A DNA stretch of 64,000 nucleotides from Halobacterium sp. KA-4 (GTDB lineage: Archaea > Halobacteriota > Halobacteria > Halobacteriales > Halobacteriaceae): contig NZ_JAJJZG010000009.1 in NCBI RefSeq assembly GCF_021028995.1, positions 50,960 through 114,959 on the forward strand. Reading direction: 5' to 3'. Within the stretch, counting starts at the first letter, position 1. Every line of letters begins with the position of its first letter. A model generated the notes under the pieces. It saw nothing but the letters and a program-made list of their open reading frames with translations. It did no database searches and was not told where the DNA came from. A program made the translations under genes and the position numbers. Shown piece by piece: positions 15,531 to 24,857 of this stretch.

Positions 15531-16808
15531 TCAGTCCTCGGCGTCGGTCGTATTGGGTGACTCGTAGTCCGCGCTCACGGGCGGGACGACCGACCAGAGG
15601 ACGAACGACGCGACGAGGAAGATGGCGCCGAGGATGGCAACCGAGGTGATAGTCGTGAACATTCCCGCGAGGATGCCGCTGCCGACGCGGAACGGGATGC
15701 CCGCGACCTGCCGGAGCATGTTCACCGACGACAGCAGCGTGGCGCGGCTGACGGACTGCACCTGGTCGTTGATGTAGCGATTCTGGATGGGGCCCATCAG
15801 CGCGCCGCCGCCCTTCATGACGAAGAACATCGGGAACGCGAGTATCGCCCACATTCCGGCGAACACGTATGAGACGGCGATGAACGCGGGAATCAGCATC
15901 ATCGCCTTACGGACACCGAGGAGTTCCTCGACGTCGCTAGCGTAGTCGCTGACGACTGCAGAGACGAGTGTGAACGCCGAGTATAGCAGTCCGAGGATGA
16001 CGCCCTCGGTGAGCCCCCACGACTCCAGTGTCGGGCCGAACGACGCGCGCAACGACTCCTGGGCGATGGGCTGAATCCACATGTCCATCGTGAGGATGGC
16101 ACCTGCGAACAGCGCGAGGTAGACGACGAACCACCGGAGGTCGGGCGCGCGCAACTGGTCGCGGATGACCGGGAGCGCATCCACGATGGTGAGTTCGTCG
16201 TCCTCGTCGTCGTCCAGGTCGCCTTCGTCGACGCCGTCGGCGTACATCCGGTTCTTCGGGAGGCGGAGCACGAAGACGAGGCTGAGCGCCGCGGCGGCGA
16301 TGCCCGCGTAGAACGGGTAGAACCGGTCGATGGAGTAGAGCACGCCGCCGACGGGGATGGTGACGACCTGCACCCATCGCGAGAGCGCGCGCGAGCGCCC
16401 GGAGACGTGCGTGTACTTGTCCTCGACGTCGTGCTCTTTGAGCGTGTCGTAGAGCCACGCGCTCCCGCTGCCGGAGAGGAACGTCCCGCCGAACGACAGC
16501 ATCACGAACGTGAACGTGAACCCGACGAAGTCGGTCGCCACGAGGTAGGACGCGTTCGAGACGAGCATCAGGAACCCACCGACAGCGAGGCTGTTCCGCC
16601 GGCCGATGCGGTCGCCGACGTAGCCCGTGGGAATCTCGCCGGCGACGACGACGATGGACTGGATGGTCGCGATAAGTCCAATTTGCGGGAGCGAGAGCCC
16701 GTTGAACAGGAGGAACAGAGTGTAGACGGGGTAGTGGAAGTTCGGCCGCGCGGTCGCCCGGTAGAGGTAGTACCGGCGGACGACCGCGGCCTTCGACAGG
16801 CGGCTCAT
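15531..16808 (-). CDS. MFS transporter
   Basis: A 425-residue protein with about twelve membrane helices. The MFS motif between helices 2 and 3 reads GDRIGRRNSLAVGG (about residues 61-74). A long acidic cytoplasmic loop (about 195-210) divides the two halves. The substrate is unknown; drug or organic-acid efflux is typical for this type. The promoter contains a strong inverted repeat overlapping a TATA-like GGTTATATG, so expression is likely controlled by a dimeric repressor not encoded next to it. Confidence 0.85.
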   Translation of the reverse strand: MSRLSKAAVVRRYYLYRATARPNFHYPVYTLFLLFNGLSLPQIGLIATIQSIVVVAGEIPTGYVGDRIGRRNSLAVGGFLMLVSNASYLVATDFVGFTFTFVMLSFGGTFLSGSGSAWLYDTLKEHDVEDKYTHVSGRSRALSRWVQVVTIPVGGVLYSIDRFYPFYAGIAAAALSLVFVLRLPKNRMYADGVDEGDLDDDEDDELTIVDALPVIRDQLRAPDLRWFVVYLALFAGAILTMDMWIQPIAQESLRASFGPTLESWGLTEGVILGLLYSAFTLVSAVVSDYASDVEELLGVRKAMMLIPAFIAVSYVFAGMWAILAFPMFFVMKGGGALMGPIQNRYINDQVQSVSRATLLSSVNMLRQVAGIPFRVGSGILAGMFTTITSVAILGAIFLVASFVLWSVVPPVSADYESPNTTDAED

Positions 16809-16841
16809 GGGGGACAGCCGACTGTCATCCTAATCAGACAT

Positions 16842-16864
16842 ATAACCACCGAGACTGTGGTTAT
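16842..16864. promoter_or_regulatory. inverted-repeat operator at the MFS promoter
   Basis: ATAACCAC and GTGGTTAT are perfect eight-base arms separated by seven bases. The arm proximal to the gene overlaps the TATA-like sequence about 35 bases before the MFS start, the classic place for a repressor that blocks TBP/TFB. Confidence 0.55.
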
Positions 16865-17036
16865 CAATCTCGAACCGACTCAGGGAGACGGGCCACCAAC
16901 CCGGGAACCAGCACTTCCACCGTTCCCGAACCGACGACTTCGTGAAGCGAGTTACAGTCCAGTCGGTGATACGTTCGCCCGAACGGCGTGCAACGCAGAA
17001 CCAGCGTTGAAGTGGCTCCCACGAGTCGGTCTACGT

Positions 17037-17216
17037 ATGCCCGGTCGTGACAGCCGCTTCCCGCTCGTCGCCGCGCTCGCGTGCGTCCTCGGTATTGTCG
17101 GCTACTTCGTCTTCGGCTGGCGGTTCGGCGACGGCACCACTGATTCCATCGCGTTCGCCGTCGCACTTGTCGCCGTCGCGTTTGCGGTCGCCGCCACCGT
17201 CCGCGACAACCTGTAA
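17037..17216 (+). CDS. small two-helix membrane protein
   Basis: A 59-residue protein, MPGRDSRFPLVAALACVLGI onward. Two hydrophobic helices flank a short WRFGDGTTDS turn. No family recognised. The frame is open far upstream but that part lies across the MFS promoter and is unlikely to be translated. Confidence 0.55.
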   Translation: MPGRDSRFPLVAALACVLGIVGYFVFGWRFGDGTTDSIAFAVALVAVAFAVAATVRDNL

Positions 17217-17258
17217 TCTGCCACAATCTTCTTTCCGGACACGGCCGACGACCCACGC

Positions 17259-17429
17259 ATGGTACACCAGTTCAGCTGCCGAGACACCGGCCACGACTGC
17301 GCCTTCTTCCTCGAATCGGGCGACATCGACGAGCTCGTCCACCACGTCCAGGACCACGCCGAACGGAAACACGACCGCGAACTCTCCCGCGCGGATGTCG
17401 AAGACCACGTCACCGAAGTCCAGGGATAG
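17259..17429 (+). CDS. DUF1059 family protein
   Basis: A 56-residue protein starting MVHQFSCRDTGHDCAFFLES, with the DUF1059 pattern: a Cys pair spaced CxxxGxxC and a helix containing HHVQDHAERKH. Function unknown; the His/Cys arrangement suggests a small metal site. It is separated from the membrane protein before it by 42 bases. Confidence 0.8.
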   Translation: MVHQFSCRDTGHDCAFFLESGDIDELVHHVQDHAERKHDRELSRADVEDHVTEVQG

Positions 17430-17526
17430 GCGGCGACGAGTGTAAGGCCGACAGCGAGGAAGACGACTGCGACCGTCGGCTCCGTCACTCTCAAAGACGA
17501 CTTCAGACCGTTCTAATTCTCAGTAT

Positions 17527-17533
17527 CTTTATC
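17527..17533 (+). promoter_or_regulatory. TATA box of the HsdR-N protein gene
   Basis: CTTTATC centred about 29 bases before the ATG at 17559, fitting a leaderless start there rather than at the GTG nine bases upstream. Confidence 0.45.
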
Positions 17534-17558
17534 CGGTTGCCAGGATGAGGTGCACGAA

Positions 17559-18626
17559 ATGACGCTTCGTGAGGGGTTATCTGAGTATGCGGAACGCTCC
17601 TCGGGTCTGATCGAGGATTCGCCCCAGATGGACGAGGAGAACACCAAGCGGAAACTCATCGAGCCGCTAATCGACCTTCTCGGATGGGACATCCTCTCCT
17701 CGGCTGTCGAACTGGAGTATTCCGTCCAGATGGGGTCGACGACGAAACGGGTGGATTACGCGCTCAAGATAGATGGGACGCCAGTCGTCTTCGTCGAGGC
17801 GAAAGGGTGCGATACGCCGCTCGAACAGGGTCACGAGGAGCAACTCAAGAGTTACATGCGGCAGGTCGGAGTCGATTGGGGACTCCTCTCGAACGGGCGG
17901 GAGTTCAAGATATTCCGTCATCACGTTTCGAGCAACAGAGTCAACCTGGTTTCACTCTCGGAGTTCGATATTGAGGACGTGCCGGCCAATGAACATCCGC
18001 TCAAAGCCCTCTCACGTGAGTCTATCGACTCTGGCGAATCCCGGCAGATTGCGGAGAAAATCGAGGCGGTACAGAACGCAGTCAAATCGCTCCGAGAGAA
18101 CAAGGAAGAACTCGCCGAGGATGTGACGGGTGTCGTTTCGGAGGTCGCCGGGAACGCAGTGTCACAGCAAGTCGAAGACGAAGCGAAGAGTTTCGTAGAC
18201 GACCTGATTGCGACGTTAGAGGAGCAAGCACACCGGACGGAGGTAACTCGTAAGCGTTCCGGTGGTAGCGAGGAAGCCGGGGACGAAGAGTACGTGGTTC
18301 GGCTCACTCGGAACGGCGGAGAGGTCCATCGAGTCGTCGCGGACGTACAGTCTGAGGCGATGGCTGCACTAGTCAACTATCTAATTGGGGAGGAAGATCT
18401 ACTAGACGAGATCGAGATTCCATACGTCCCTGGGACTGGTCGAGGCAGTCGTGCGCTCCTCAACGACAAACCTGAACATCTAGACGGGGAGAAAATGAAG
18501 AGAAAACAACGGGTATCTGGGGGCTACTATCTGTTCACACACCTCGGTTCAGATGAGAAGAAGCGGTACATCTCGGAACTACCAAACAAGGTCGGGCTGG
18601 AGTGTGAGTTCTCTGGCGGCTGGTGA
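17559..18626 (+). CDS. HsdR N-terminal-domain (PD-(D/E)XK nuclease-like) protein
   Basis: A 355-residue protein. Residues about 25-150 form a type I restriction HsdR-N domain: PLIDLLGWD, then an acidic residue in KRVDYAL and VVFVEAKG as the nuclease core, followed by QLKSYMRQVGVDWGLLSNGR. A coiled-coil-like segment covers about 170-240. The C-terminal 110 residues (YVVRLTRNGGEVHRVV to the end) form a separate domain I do not recognise. No HsdM, HsdS or helicase is encoded nearby. G+C is lower than in neighbouring genes and tRNA-Gly lies 115 bases downstream, suggesting acquisition. It may be a solitary defence nuclease or a DNA-repair-type enzyme. Confidence 0.75.
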   Translation: MTLREGLSEYAERSSGLIEDSPQMDEENTKRKLIEPLIDLLGWDILSSAVELEYSVQMGSTTKRVDYALKIDGTPVVFVEAKGCDTPLEQGHEEQLKSYMRQVGVDWGLLSNGREFKIFRHHVSSNRVNLVSLSEFDIEDVPANEHPLKALSRESIDSGESRQIAEKIEAVQNAVKSLRENKEELAEDVTGVVSEVAGNAVSQQVEDEAKSFVDDLIATLEEQAHRTEVTRKRSGGSEEAGDEEYVVRLTRNGGEVHRVVADVQSEAMAALVNYLIGEEDLLDEIEIPYVPGTGRGSRALLNDKPEHLDGEKMKRKQRVSGGYYLFTHLGSDEKKRYISELPNKVGLECEFSGGW

Positions 18627-18650
18627 CTTAGCACGAAACTCCAATCGTGT

Positions 18651-18669
18651 CTATCCGAAAATCGGATAG
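18651..18669. terminator. perfect hairpin after the HsdR-N gene
   Basis: CTATCCGA-AAA-TCGGATAG starts 25 bases after the stop. It could stabilise the mRNA end or be a protein site. Archaeal termination does not usually need hairpins, so the terminator label is tentative. Confidence 0.35.
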
Positions 18670-18741
18670 CGACAGTCTTCAGTGATGGAATGTCACTATG
18701 GGAGACGCAGAAGTCTCTGGTGGGCGTAGTTACAGTAGAAG

Positions 18742-18812
18742 TGCGCTGGCTGGGATTTGAACCCAGGTTGTGACCATGGCAAGGTCACGTGATACCACTA
18801 CACTACCAGCGC
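18742..18812 (-). tRNA. tRNA-Gly (GCC anticodon)
   Basis: On the minus strand the gene begins GCGCTGGTAGTGTAGTGG and folds into a full cloverleaf. The seven-base acceptor stem GCGCTGG pairs with CCAGCGC; discriminator is A. The anticodon loop TTGCCAT gives GCC. The T arm contains GGTTCAAATCC. CCA is not encoded. No intron. Confidence 0.95.
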
Positions 18813-19044
18813 GCGTGCCTTCGTTCGCATTCGAACGAACGGCGGGGTCACATATAAATCCGTTCTTTGCGACCGACCGTGAGAGGCACCGACAGGCTGC
18901 CGCCCGCGTGGGGTTCGCGGGTCGCGTGCGCGTAGTGAAATATAGTAAGTCACCGATACGGCCGAGAGTGGGAACGTCTCGCACGCGATTCGGGCGGTAG
19001 ACGGGCGTCAAACGGTCACACAGGGTGGAGGGGGAAACGCCACC

Positions 19045-19051
19045 CTTTTAC
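19045..19051 (+). promoter_or_regulatory. TATA box before the SPOUT gene and S10 cluster
   Basis: CTTTTAC inside CACCCTTTTACAGG lies about 60 bases before the ATG at 19108 and implies a leader of roughly 35 bases. It is the only clear promoter-like sequence before the long ribosomal gene run. Confidence 0.4.
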
Positions 19052-19107
19052 AGGAGGGGTCGGTATCTACGCTACAGTCTCGTGACGAGACACGGACGCG
19101 ACACGGC

Positions 19108-19959
19108 ATGACACGCAGCGTACTCGTGCCGTCGTCCATCGTCCGGGAAGCCGAGGACAAACGCGAGGCAACTCGCAAGCTCGGTTACGTCGCCCGCGCG
19201 GCGGCGGTCTTCCGGATGGACCGGCTCGTCGTCTTCCCGGACGAAGACGGCGAACGGCACTGGGGCGGCGGGTTCGTCGAAACGGTGTTGCGGTACGCCG
19301 CAACGCCACCGTACCTCCGAAAGGAGGCCTTCGACACGCGCGACGAACTGGAGTACGCCGGTGTCCTGCCGCCGCTCCGTCTCTCGTCATGGACCGGCTC
19401 AGACTCGAGCGGGTCTGGGTCGTTACGACAGGGAATCGTGACCCAGGTCGGATCTGAAGGGCGCGTTCGGGTCAATTGCGGCATGCAACACCCAATCTCG
19501 CTCCAGACGCCTCCCGGTATGGAGGTCGAGGAGGGGGAGCGCGTGACCATCAGGGTCTCTTCGCGACGACCGGTCCGTGCGAAGCTGGTCGACGAACCCC
19601 TCCCGGGGTTCTCGGTCGAACGCACGGGCCTCGGTGACGCTCTCGACCGACCCGACGCGGGCGTTCGCATCGCCACCTCTCGCCACGGGACGCCGCTTGC
19701 CGCGGCCTCCCTCGAGGGGTACGTCGAACGTGCCGCCCGGGACGGACTGACCGTCGCCTTCGGTGCACCCAAGCGCGGGCTTCCGCCCATGCTCGGGCTC
19801 ACCGGAGACGAGGTCAGCGAGGCGGTCGCCGACCCATCTACCGACGCACCCGCGCGATTCGACGCCTGGCTCAACACCATCCCGTCGCAGGGCAGCGAGG
19901 TTGTGCGAACTGAAGAAGCGATGTTCGCCTCCCTCGGCTGTCTGACGCTCACGGAGTGA
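19108..19959 (+). CDS. putative SPOUT-superfamily RNA methyltransferase (COG2106-like)
   Basis: A 283-residue protein. The N-terminal VLVPSSIVREAEDKREATRK and the AAVFRMDRLVVFPDE strand match the archaeal/eukaryotic COG2106 family. A small beta-rich insertion domain (about residues 105-160) and the knotted C-terminal half (FGAPKRGLPPMLGL) follow. Relatives methylate rRNA; substrate unknown here. In archaea it commonly heads the S10 cluster, as here, with only four bases to rpl3, so joint transcription is likely. Confidence 0.85.
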   Translation: MTRSVLVPSSIVREAEDKREATRKLGYVARAAAVFRMDRLVVFPDEDGERHWGGGFVETVLRYAATPPYLRKEAFDTRDELEYAGVLPPLRLSSWTGSDSSGSGSLRQGIVTQVGSEGRVRVNCGMQHPISLQTPPGMEVEEGERVTIRVSSRRPVRAKLVDEPLPGFSVERTGLGDALDRPDAGVRIATSRHGTPLAAASLEGYVERAARDGLTVAFGAPKRGLPPMLGLTGDEVSEAVADPSTDAPARFDAWLNTIPSQGSEVVRTEEAMFASLGCLTLTE

Positions 19960-19963
19960 TACG

Positions 19964-20977
19964 ATGCCACAGCCAAACCGACCACGCAAAGGCTCGATGG
20001 GGTTCAGTCCCCGCAAGCGCGCGGAGAGTGAAGTACCGCGCTTCAACTCGTGGCCCGAAGACGACGGCCAAGTTGGCCTTCAGGGCTTCGCTGGCTACAA
20101 AGCCGGCATGACCCACGTCGTCCTCGTCGACGACAAGGCGAACGCGCCGACGGAGGGCATGGAGACGACCGTGCCCGTCACCGTCGTCGAAACGCCGCCC
20201 ATGCGGGCGGCGGCCGTCCGCCTCTACGAGGACACGCCGTACGGCAAGAAGCCGCTAACGGAAGTCTGGGCCGACGACACCCACGAGTCTCTCGACCGCG
20301 CGCTCTCCGTCCCGGAAACGGGCGGAGAGACAGACGAATTGACCGAAGCGCTCGAATCCGAAGACATCGCCGACGTCCGTGTGGTTACCCACACGGTGCC
20401 CGGCGAGCTTTCGAGCGTGCCGAAGAAGCAGCCCGACATCATGGAGACGCGCGTCGGCGGCGGCTCCCTCCAGGAGCGCGTCGACTTCGCCGCGGACCTC
20501 CTCGAGGACGGCGGCGCACACGAATTCGGCGACGTCTTCCGTGCCGGCGAATTCACCGACGTCGCCGGCGTCACGAAGGGCAAAGGGACCCAGGGGCCCG
20601 TCAAGCGCTGGGGCGTGCAGAAGCGGAAAGGCAAGCACGCCCGCCAGGGCTGGCGGCGCCGCATCGGGAACCTCGGACCGTGGAACCCCTCCCGGGTTCG
20701 CTCGACGGTCCCCCAGCTCGGGCAGACAGGCTACCACCAGCGCACCGAACTCAACAAGCGCGTCATCGACATCGGTGACGGCGACGACGAGGCCGTGAGT
20801 GCGGCCGGCGGCTTCCCGAATTACGGCGAAGTCGACGGCAACTACACGCTCGTCAAGGGCTCGGTGCCCGGTCCGGAGCAGCGCCTCGTGCGATTCCGCC
20901 CGGCCGTCCGGCCGAGCGAGTCGCCGCGCCTCGACCCCGAGGTGCGCTACGTGAGCACCGAATCTAACCAAGGATAA
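19964..20977 (+). CDS. rpl3: 50S ribosomal protein L3
   Basis: A 337-residue uL3 protein starting MPQPNRPRKGSMGFSPRKRA. It has the signature FAGYKAGMTHV (about 40-50) and the conserved tip region GVTKGKGTQGPVKRWG with KHARQGWRRRIGNLGPW. L3 supports the peptidyl-transferase centre. First ribosomal gene of the cluster, two bases before rpl4. Confidence 0.97.
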   Translation: MPQPNRPRKGSMGFSPRKRAESEVPRFNSWPEDDGQVGLQGFAGYKAGMTHVVLVDDKANAPTEGMETTVPVTVVETPPMRAAAVRLYEDTPYGKKPLTEVWADDTHESLDRALSVPETGGETDELTEALESEDIADVRVVTHTVPGELSSVPKKQPDIMETRVGGGSLQERVDFAADLLEDGGAHEFGDVFRAGEFTDVAGVTKGKGTQGPVKRWGVQKRKGKHARQGWRRRIGNLGPWNPSRVRSTVPQLGQTGYHQRTELNKRVIDIGDGDDEAVSAAGGFPNYGEVDGNYTLVKGSVPGPEQRLVRFRPAVRPSESPRLDPEVRYVSTESNQG

Positions 20978-20979
20978 CT

Positions 20980-21732
20980 ATGCAGGCAACTGTACGCGAC
21001 CTGAACGGCGACGACGCCGGGACGCTCGACCTGCCGGACGTGTTCTCGGAACCCGTCCGACCAGACCTCGTCAAGCGTGCCGTCCTCGCCGCTCAGGCCA
21101 ACCGAACCCAGAAGCACGGCTCCGACGAGTACGCGGGCCTGCGCACTTCCGCCGAGTCCCACGGTAGCGGACGCGGCATGGCTCACGTCCCGAAGACGGA
21201 AGGCCGTGGCGCGCGCGTCCCGCAGACCGTCGGCGGTCGCAAAGCGCACCCGCCGAAAGCCGAGAAAGACCCGGGTCTCGACGTCAACGACAAGGAGCGG
21301 AAAGCGGCCGTCCGGAGCGCCATCGCGGCGACCACGGACGCCGACGTCGTCGCCGAGCGCGGTCACGCGTTCGACGACGACACCGAGCTCCCGCTGGTCG
21401 TCAGCGACGACTTCGAGGACCTCGTGAAGACCCAGGACGTCGTGGAGTTCCTGGAATCGGTCGGCGTCCACTCGGACGTCGAGCGCGCCGACGACGGACG
21501 CAACGTCCGCGCCGGCCAGGGGACGCTCCGCGGCCGGAAGTACCAGGAGCCCTCGTCGCTGCTGGTCGTGACCTCCAGCGAGACCGGGCCGTCGAAGGCG
21601 GCACGGAACCTCGCGGGCGTCGACGTCGCGACGGGCCGCGAAGTCAACGCAGAGGACCTCGCGCCGGGCGCCGAGCCCGGCCGACTGACCGTCTGGACGG
21701 AGAGCGCCGTCGAGGAGGTGGCCGACCGATGA
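20980..21732 (+). CDS. rpl4: 50S ribosomal protein L4
   Basis: A 250-residue uL4 (archaeal L4/L1e type). The [20 protein letters not shown] motif near residue 20 precedes the extended loop [19 protein letters not shown] that lines the exit tunnel, and the globular NTDA-type fold follows. Stop overlaps the rpl23 start by four bases. Confidence 0.97.
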   Translation: MQATVRDLNGDDAGTLDLPDVFSEPVRPDLVKRAVLAAQANRTQKHGSDEYAGLRTSAESHGSGRGMAHVPKTEGRGARVPQTVGGRKAHPPKAEKDPGLDVNDKERKAAVRSAIAATTDADVVAERGHAFDDDTELPLVVSDDFEDLVKTQDVVEFLESVGVHSDVERADDGRNVRAGQGTLRGRKYQEPSSLLVVTSSETGPSKAARNLAGVDVATGREVNAEDLAPGAEPGRLTVWTESAVEEVADR

Positions 21733-21983
21733 GCGGCATCATCGACTACCCCATCGTGACGGAGAAGGCGATGGACGAGATGGACTTCCAGAACAAGCTC
21801 CAGTTCGTCGTCGACATCGACGCCGCCAAACCCGAGATTCGCGACGCCGTCGAAGAGCAGTACGATGTGACGGTCACGAACGTGAACACGCAGATCACGC
21901 CGGAAGCGAACAAGAAGGCGACCGTCACGCTGTCCGACGAGGACGACGCACAGGACGTCGCCTCCCGCATCGGGGTGTTCTGA
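21729..21983 (+). CDS. rpl23: 50S ribosomal protein L23
   Basis: An 84-residue uL23, of short archaeal type: [15 protein letters not shown] at the start and [19 protein letters not shown] in the RNA-binding half. It sits at the exit tunnel and docks SRP. Overlaps rpl4 by four bases and is followed by rpl2 after two. Confidence 0.97.
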   Translation: MSGIIDYPIVTEKAMDEMDFQNKLQFVVDIDAAKPEIRDAVEEQYDVTVTNVNTQITPEANKKATVTLSDEDDAQDVASRIGVF

Positions 21984-21985
21984 AC

Positions 21986-22708
21986 ATGGGACGAAGAATT
22001 CAAGGCCAACGGCGCGGCCGCGGTACGTCGACGTTCCGCGCGCCGTCCCACCGGTACAAAGCAGAGCTCTCGCACCGCAAGACCGAGGAGACTGACGTGC
22101 TGGCCGGCGAGGTCGTCGACATCGAACACGACCCCGCCCGCAGCGCGCCGGTCGCGAACGTCCAATTCGAGGACGGCGACCAGCGCCTCGTGCTCGCCAG
22201 CGAGGGCGTCGCCGTCGGCGACACCCTCGAAGTCGGCATCTCGGCGTCCATCGAGGAGGGCAACACGCTGCCGCTCGGGGAGATTCCCGAGGGCGTGCCC
22301 ATCTGTAACGTCGAGAGTCAGCCGGGCGACGGCGGCAAGTTCGCTCGCGCGAGCGGGGTCAACGCCGACCTCGTCACGCACGAGCGCGACGCCGCGGTCG
22401 TGCAGCTGCCCAGCGGCGAAGTCAAGCGACTCTCGCCGGACTGCCGCGCCACCATCGGCGTCGTCGCCGGTGGCGGTCGCACGGACAAGCCGTTCGTGAA
22501 GGCAGGCAACAAACACCACAAGATGAAGACCCGCGGCGGCAAGTGGCCCATCGTCCGTGGTGTTGCGATGAACGCCGTCGACCACCCGTTCGGTGGCGGC
22601 GGCCGCCAGCACCCCGGCCGACCGAAGAGCGTCTCCCGTAACGCGCCGCCGGGCCGGAAAGTCGGCGACATCGCCTCCAAGCGGACTGGCCGCGGAGGCA
22701 ACAAGTAA
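21986..22708 (+). CDS. rpl2: 50S ribosomal protein L2
   Basis: A 240-residue uL2. N-terminal [20 protein letters not shown] and the conserved [14 protein letters not shown] segment, whose His is essential near the peptidyl-transferase centre, are present. It is followed by rps19 after two bases. Confidence 0.97.
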   Translation: MGRRIQGQRRGRGTSTFRAPSHRYKAELSHRKTEETDVLAGEVVDIEHDPARSAPVANVQFEDGDQRLVLASEGVAVGDTLEVGISASIEEGNTLPLGEIPEGVPICNVESQPGDGGKFARASGVNADLVTHERDAAVVQLPSGEVKRLSPDCRATIGVVAGGGRTDKPFVKAGNKHHKMKTRGGKWPIVRGVAMNAVDHPFGGGGRQHPGRPKSVSRNAPPGRKVGDIASKRTGRGGNK

Positions 22709-22710
22709 CC

Positions 22711-23133
22711 ATGAGTACGGAATACCGAACCGGCCGCGAGGGTGAGTTCACCTACCGCGGCTACGACCTCGACGAACTCCAGGAGATGAGCCTGGACGAA
22801 GTCGCGGAACTGCTCCCCGCACGCCAGCGGCGAACCATCACCCGTGGGCTGTCCGACGACCACCAGAAGGTGCTCGAGGAAGCCCGCGAATCGACGCCCG
22901 AGGAGACGGCAAACGACCCCATCCGGACGCACCTGCGCGACATGCCGGTGCTGCCGGATTTCGTCGGGCTGACGTTCGCGGTGTACACCGGACAGGAGTT
23001 CGAACGCGTCGAGATTCAGCCCGAGATGATCGGGCACTACCTCGGCGAGTTCCAGCTCACACGAAACTCGGTCGAACACGGGCAGGCGGGCATCGGCGCG
23101 ACCCGCTCCTCGAAGTTCGTGCCGCTCAAGTAA
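22711..23133 (+). CDS. rps19: 30S ribosomal protein S19
   Basis: A 140-residue uS19 with archaeal N-terminal extension ([19 protein letters not shown]). The core ends with [19 protein letters not shown]. It lies in the small-subunit head at the bridge to the large subunit. Three bases separate it from rpl22. Confidence 0.97.
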   Translation: MSTEYRTGREGEFTYRGYDLDELQEMSLDEVAELLPARQRRTITRGLSDDHQKVLEEARESTPEETANDPIRTHLRDMPVLPDFVGLTFAVYTGQEFERVEIQPEMIGHYLGEFQLTRNSVEHGQAGIGATRSSKFVPLK

Positions 23134-23136
23134 ACT

Positions 23137-23613
23137 ATGGGAATCAGCTACAGCGTGGACACCGACCCGGACGCCACCGCGAAAGCGATGCTCCGGGAGC
23201 GGCCCATCAGCCTGAAGCACAGCAAAGCCATCGCCCGCGAAGTCAAGGGCAAGACGGTCGCCGAGGCACGCGAGTACCTCGACGCCGTCATCAACGAGGA
23301 GCAGTCCGTGCCGTTCAAGCAGCACAACAGCGGCGTCGGTCACCGGAACGACATCGAAGGCTGGGACGCGGGACGGTACCCGGAGAAGGCCTCGAAGGAC
23401 TTCCTGAAGCTCCTCGAGAACGTGGCAAACAACGCCGACCAGCAGGGCTTCGACGCGGACCAGATGGTCATCGAACACGTCGCCCCGCACAAGGTCGACG
23501 AGAGCCGCGGCCGCAAACCCCGTGCGATGGGGAAGGCGGACCCGTGGAACACGACCCTCTGTGATGTCGAACTCGTGGTCGTCGAACCCGACGCCGAGGA
23601 GGTGAGCGCGTAA
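23137..23613 (+). CDS. rpl22: 50S ribosomal protein L22
   Basis: A 158-residue uL22 of archaeal/eukaryotic type: MGISYSVDTDPDATAKAM, LKHSKAIAREVKGKTVAEA and the beta hairpin with KPRAMGKADPW. It lines the exit tunnel. Its last base is the A of the rps3 ATG. Confidence 0.96.
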   Translation: MGISYSVDTDPDATAKAMLRERPISLKHSKAIAREVKGKTVAEAREYLDAVINEEQSVPFKQHNSGVGHRNDIEGWDAGRYPEKASKDFLKLLENVANNADQQGFDADQMVIEHVAPHKVDESRGRKPRAMGKADPWNTTLCDVELVVVEPDAEEVSA

Positions 23614-24626
23614 TGGCCGACGAGATGGAGTTCATCGAGCAGGGCCTCCAGCGCTCCCAAATCGACGAGTTCTTCGCCGAAGAGCTGGCGCGCGCCGGCT
23701 ACGGCGGCATGGAACTCGCCCCGACCCCGATGGGCATGCAGATCGTCCTCAAGGCCGAGAAGCCCGGAATGGTCATCGGCAAGGGCGGGAAGAACATCCG
23801 GAAGATCACCACCCAGCTCGAGGAGCGATTCGACCTGGAGGACCCGCAGATCGACGTTCAGGAGGTCGACGAACCCGACCTGAACGCACAGATTGTCGCG
23901 GACCGCCTCGCGAACGCGCTCGAGCGTGGCTGGTACTTCCGCAAGGCCGGACACACGACCATCGACCGCATCATGGAAGCCGGCGCACTCGGCGCCGAAA
24001 TCGTCCTGAGCGGGAAGGTCACCGGCAACCGTGGCCGCGTCGAGAAGTTCAACCGCGGCTACATCAAGCACAACGGCGAGCCCGCCGAGGAAATCGTCGA
24101 CCACGGCAAAGGCGTCGCCGTGATGAAGCTCGGCACCATCGGCGTGAGTGTCAAAATCATTCCGCCGGAAGCGAAGCTCCCCGACGACTTCGAGATCCAC
24201 GAGGACGCCGACATCGAGGACCTCATCGTCGAGGAAGAGGAAGCCAGCGAGGAGCTCGAAGAGCTGCTCGAAGGCGAAGGCGAGGAAATCGAGGCCGGTG
24301 GCCCCGAGGGCGAAGCGCCCGGCGAGGAAGCCACCACGGAAGCCGCCGACGACCTCGCGCAGGAAGAAATCGTCGAGGAGGAGCCCGAGGGCGGTGCGCG
24401 CCCCGAGCGCCACGACGAGGAAGGCAAGTCGTCGACCTCGCCGCCGGACTCCACGGACGCGGACGTCGAGGAGGACCTCGACGAACTCGCCGCCGATGTG
24501 GAAGCCGAGGCCGAGGACGTCGACACCGAGGACTTCGACGAGCTGGAGTCCGACGCGGAGGAGACCGCCGAAGAACTCCTCGAAGAGATGGAGACCGAAG
24601 AAGAGTCCGAGGAGGGTGAGGAATAA
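23613..24626 (+). CDS. rps3: 30S ribosomal protein S3 with long acidic C-terminal tail
   Basis: A 337-residue uS3. The KH domain has [11 protein letters not shown] at residues 56-66 and the C-terminal domain of S3 runs to about 205. The remaining 130 residues are almost all Glu, Asp, Ala and small residues, a low-complexity acidic tail. Such tails occur in haloarchaeal S3 but this one is long. S3 helps form the mRNA entry channel. It overlaps both neighbours by one base. Confidence 0.97.
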   Translation: MADEMEFIEQGLQRSQIDEFFAEELARAGYGGMELAPTPMGMQIVLKAEKPGMVIGKGGKNIRKITTQLEERFDLEDPQIDVQEVDEPDLNAQIVADRLANALERGWYFRKAGHTTIDRIMEAGALGAEIVLSGKVTGNRGRVEKFNRGYIKHNGEPAEEIVDHGKGVAVMKLGTIGVSVKIIPPEAKLPDDFEIHEDADIEDLIVEEEEASEELEELLEGEGEEIEAGGPEGEAPGEEATTEAADDLAQEEIVEEEPEGGARPERHDEEGKSSTSPPDSTDADVEEDLDELAADVEAEAEDVDTEDFDELESDAEETAEELLEEMETEEESEEGEE

Positions 24627-24856
24627 TGGCGATTCTCCACACCGAAGAGATTCGGGACATGACCCCCGCGGAACGCGAAGCAGAGCTCGAAGACATCGAG
24701 ACGGAGCTGCTGAACGCCAAGGCCGTCAAGGCCGCTGGCGGCGCCCCGGACAACCCGGGCCGCATCGGTGAACTCCGTCGTACCGTCGCGCGAATCAAGA
24801 CGATTCAGCGCGAGGAAGGCGACCTCGAAGCAGCAGCGGAAACAGAGAGCGAATAA
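24626..24856 (+). CDS. rpl29: 50S ribosomal protein L29
   Basis: A 76-residue uL29: two antiparallel helices with [20 protein letters not shown] and [15 protein letters not shown]. The tail is acidic ([14 protein letters not shown]). It binds near the tunnel exit. One base separates it from rnp1. Confidence 0.95.
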   Translation: MAILHTEEIRDMTPAEREAELEDIETELLNAKAVKAAGGAPDNPGRIGELRRTVARIKTIQREEGDLEAAAETESE

Positions 24857-24857
24857 G

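Noticed and set aside
16407..17036. Upstream extension of the small membrane protein at 17037
   Set aside because: It would run through the MFS gene antisense and its promoter, and the extra residues have no coding character.
18742..18812. tRNA-Gly as an integration site with a duplicated 3' end flanking the HsdR-N gene
   Set aside because: I found no second copy of the tRNA 3' end between 17.4 and 18.7 kb.
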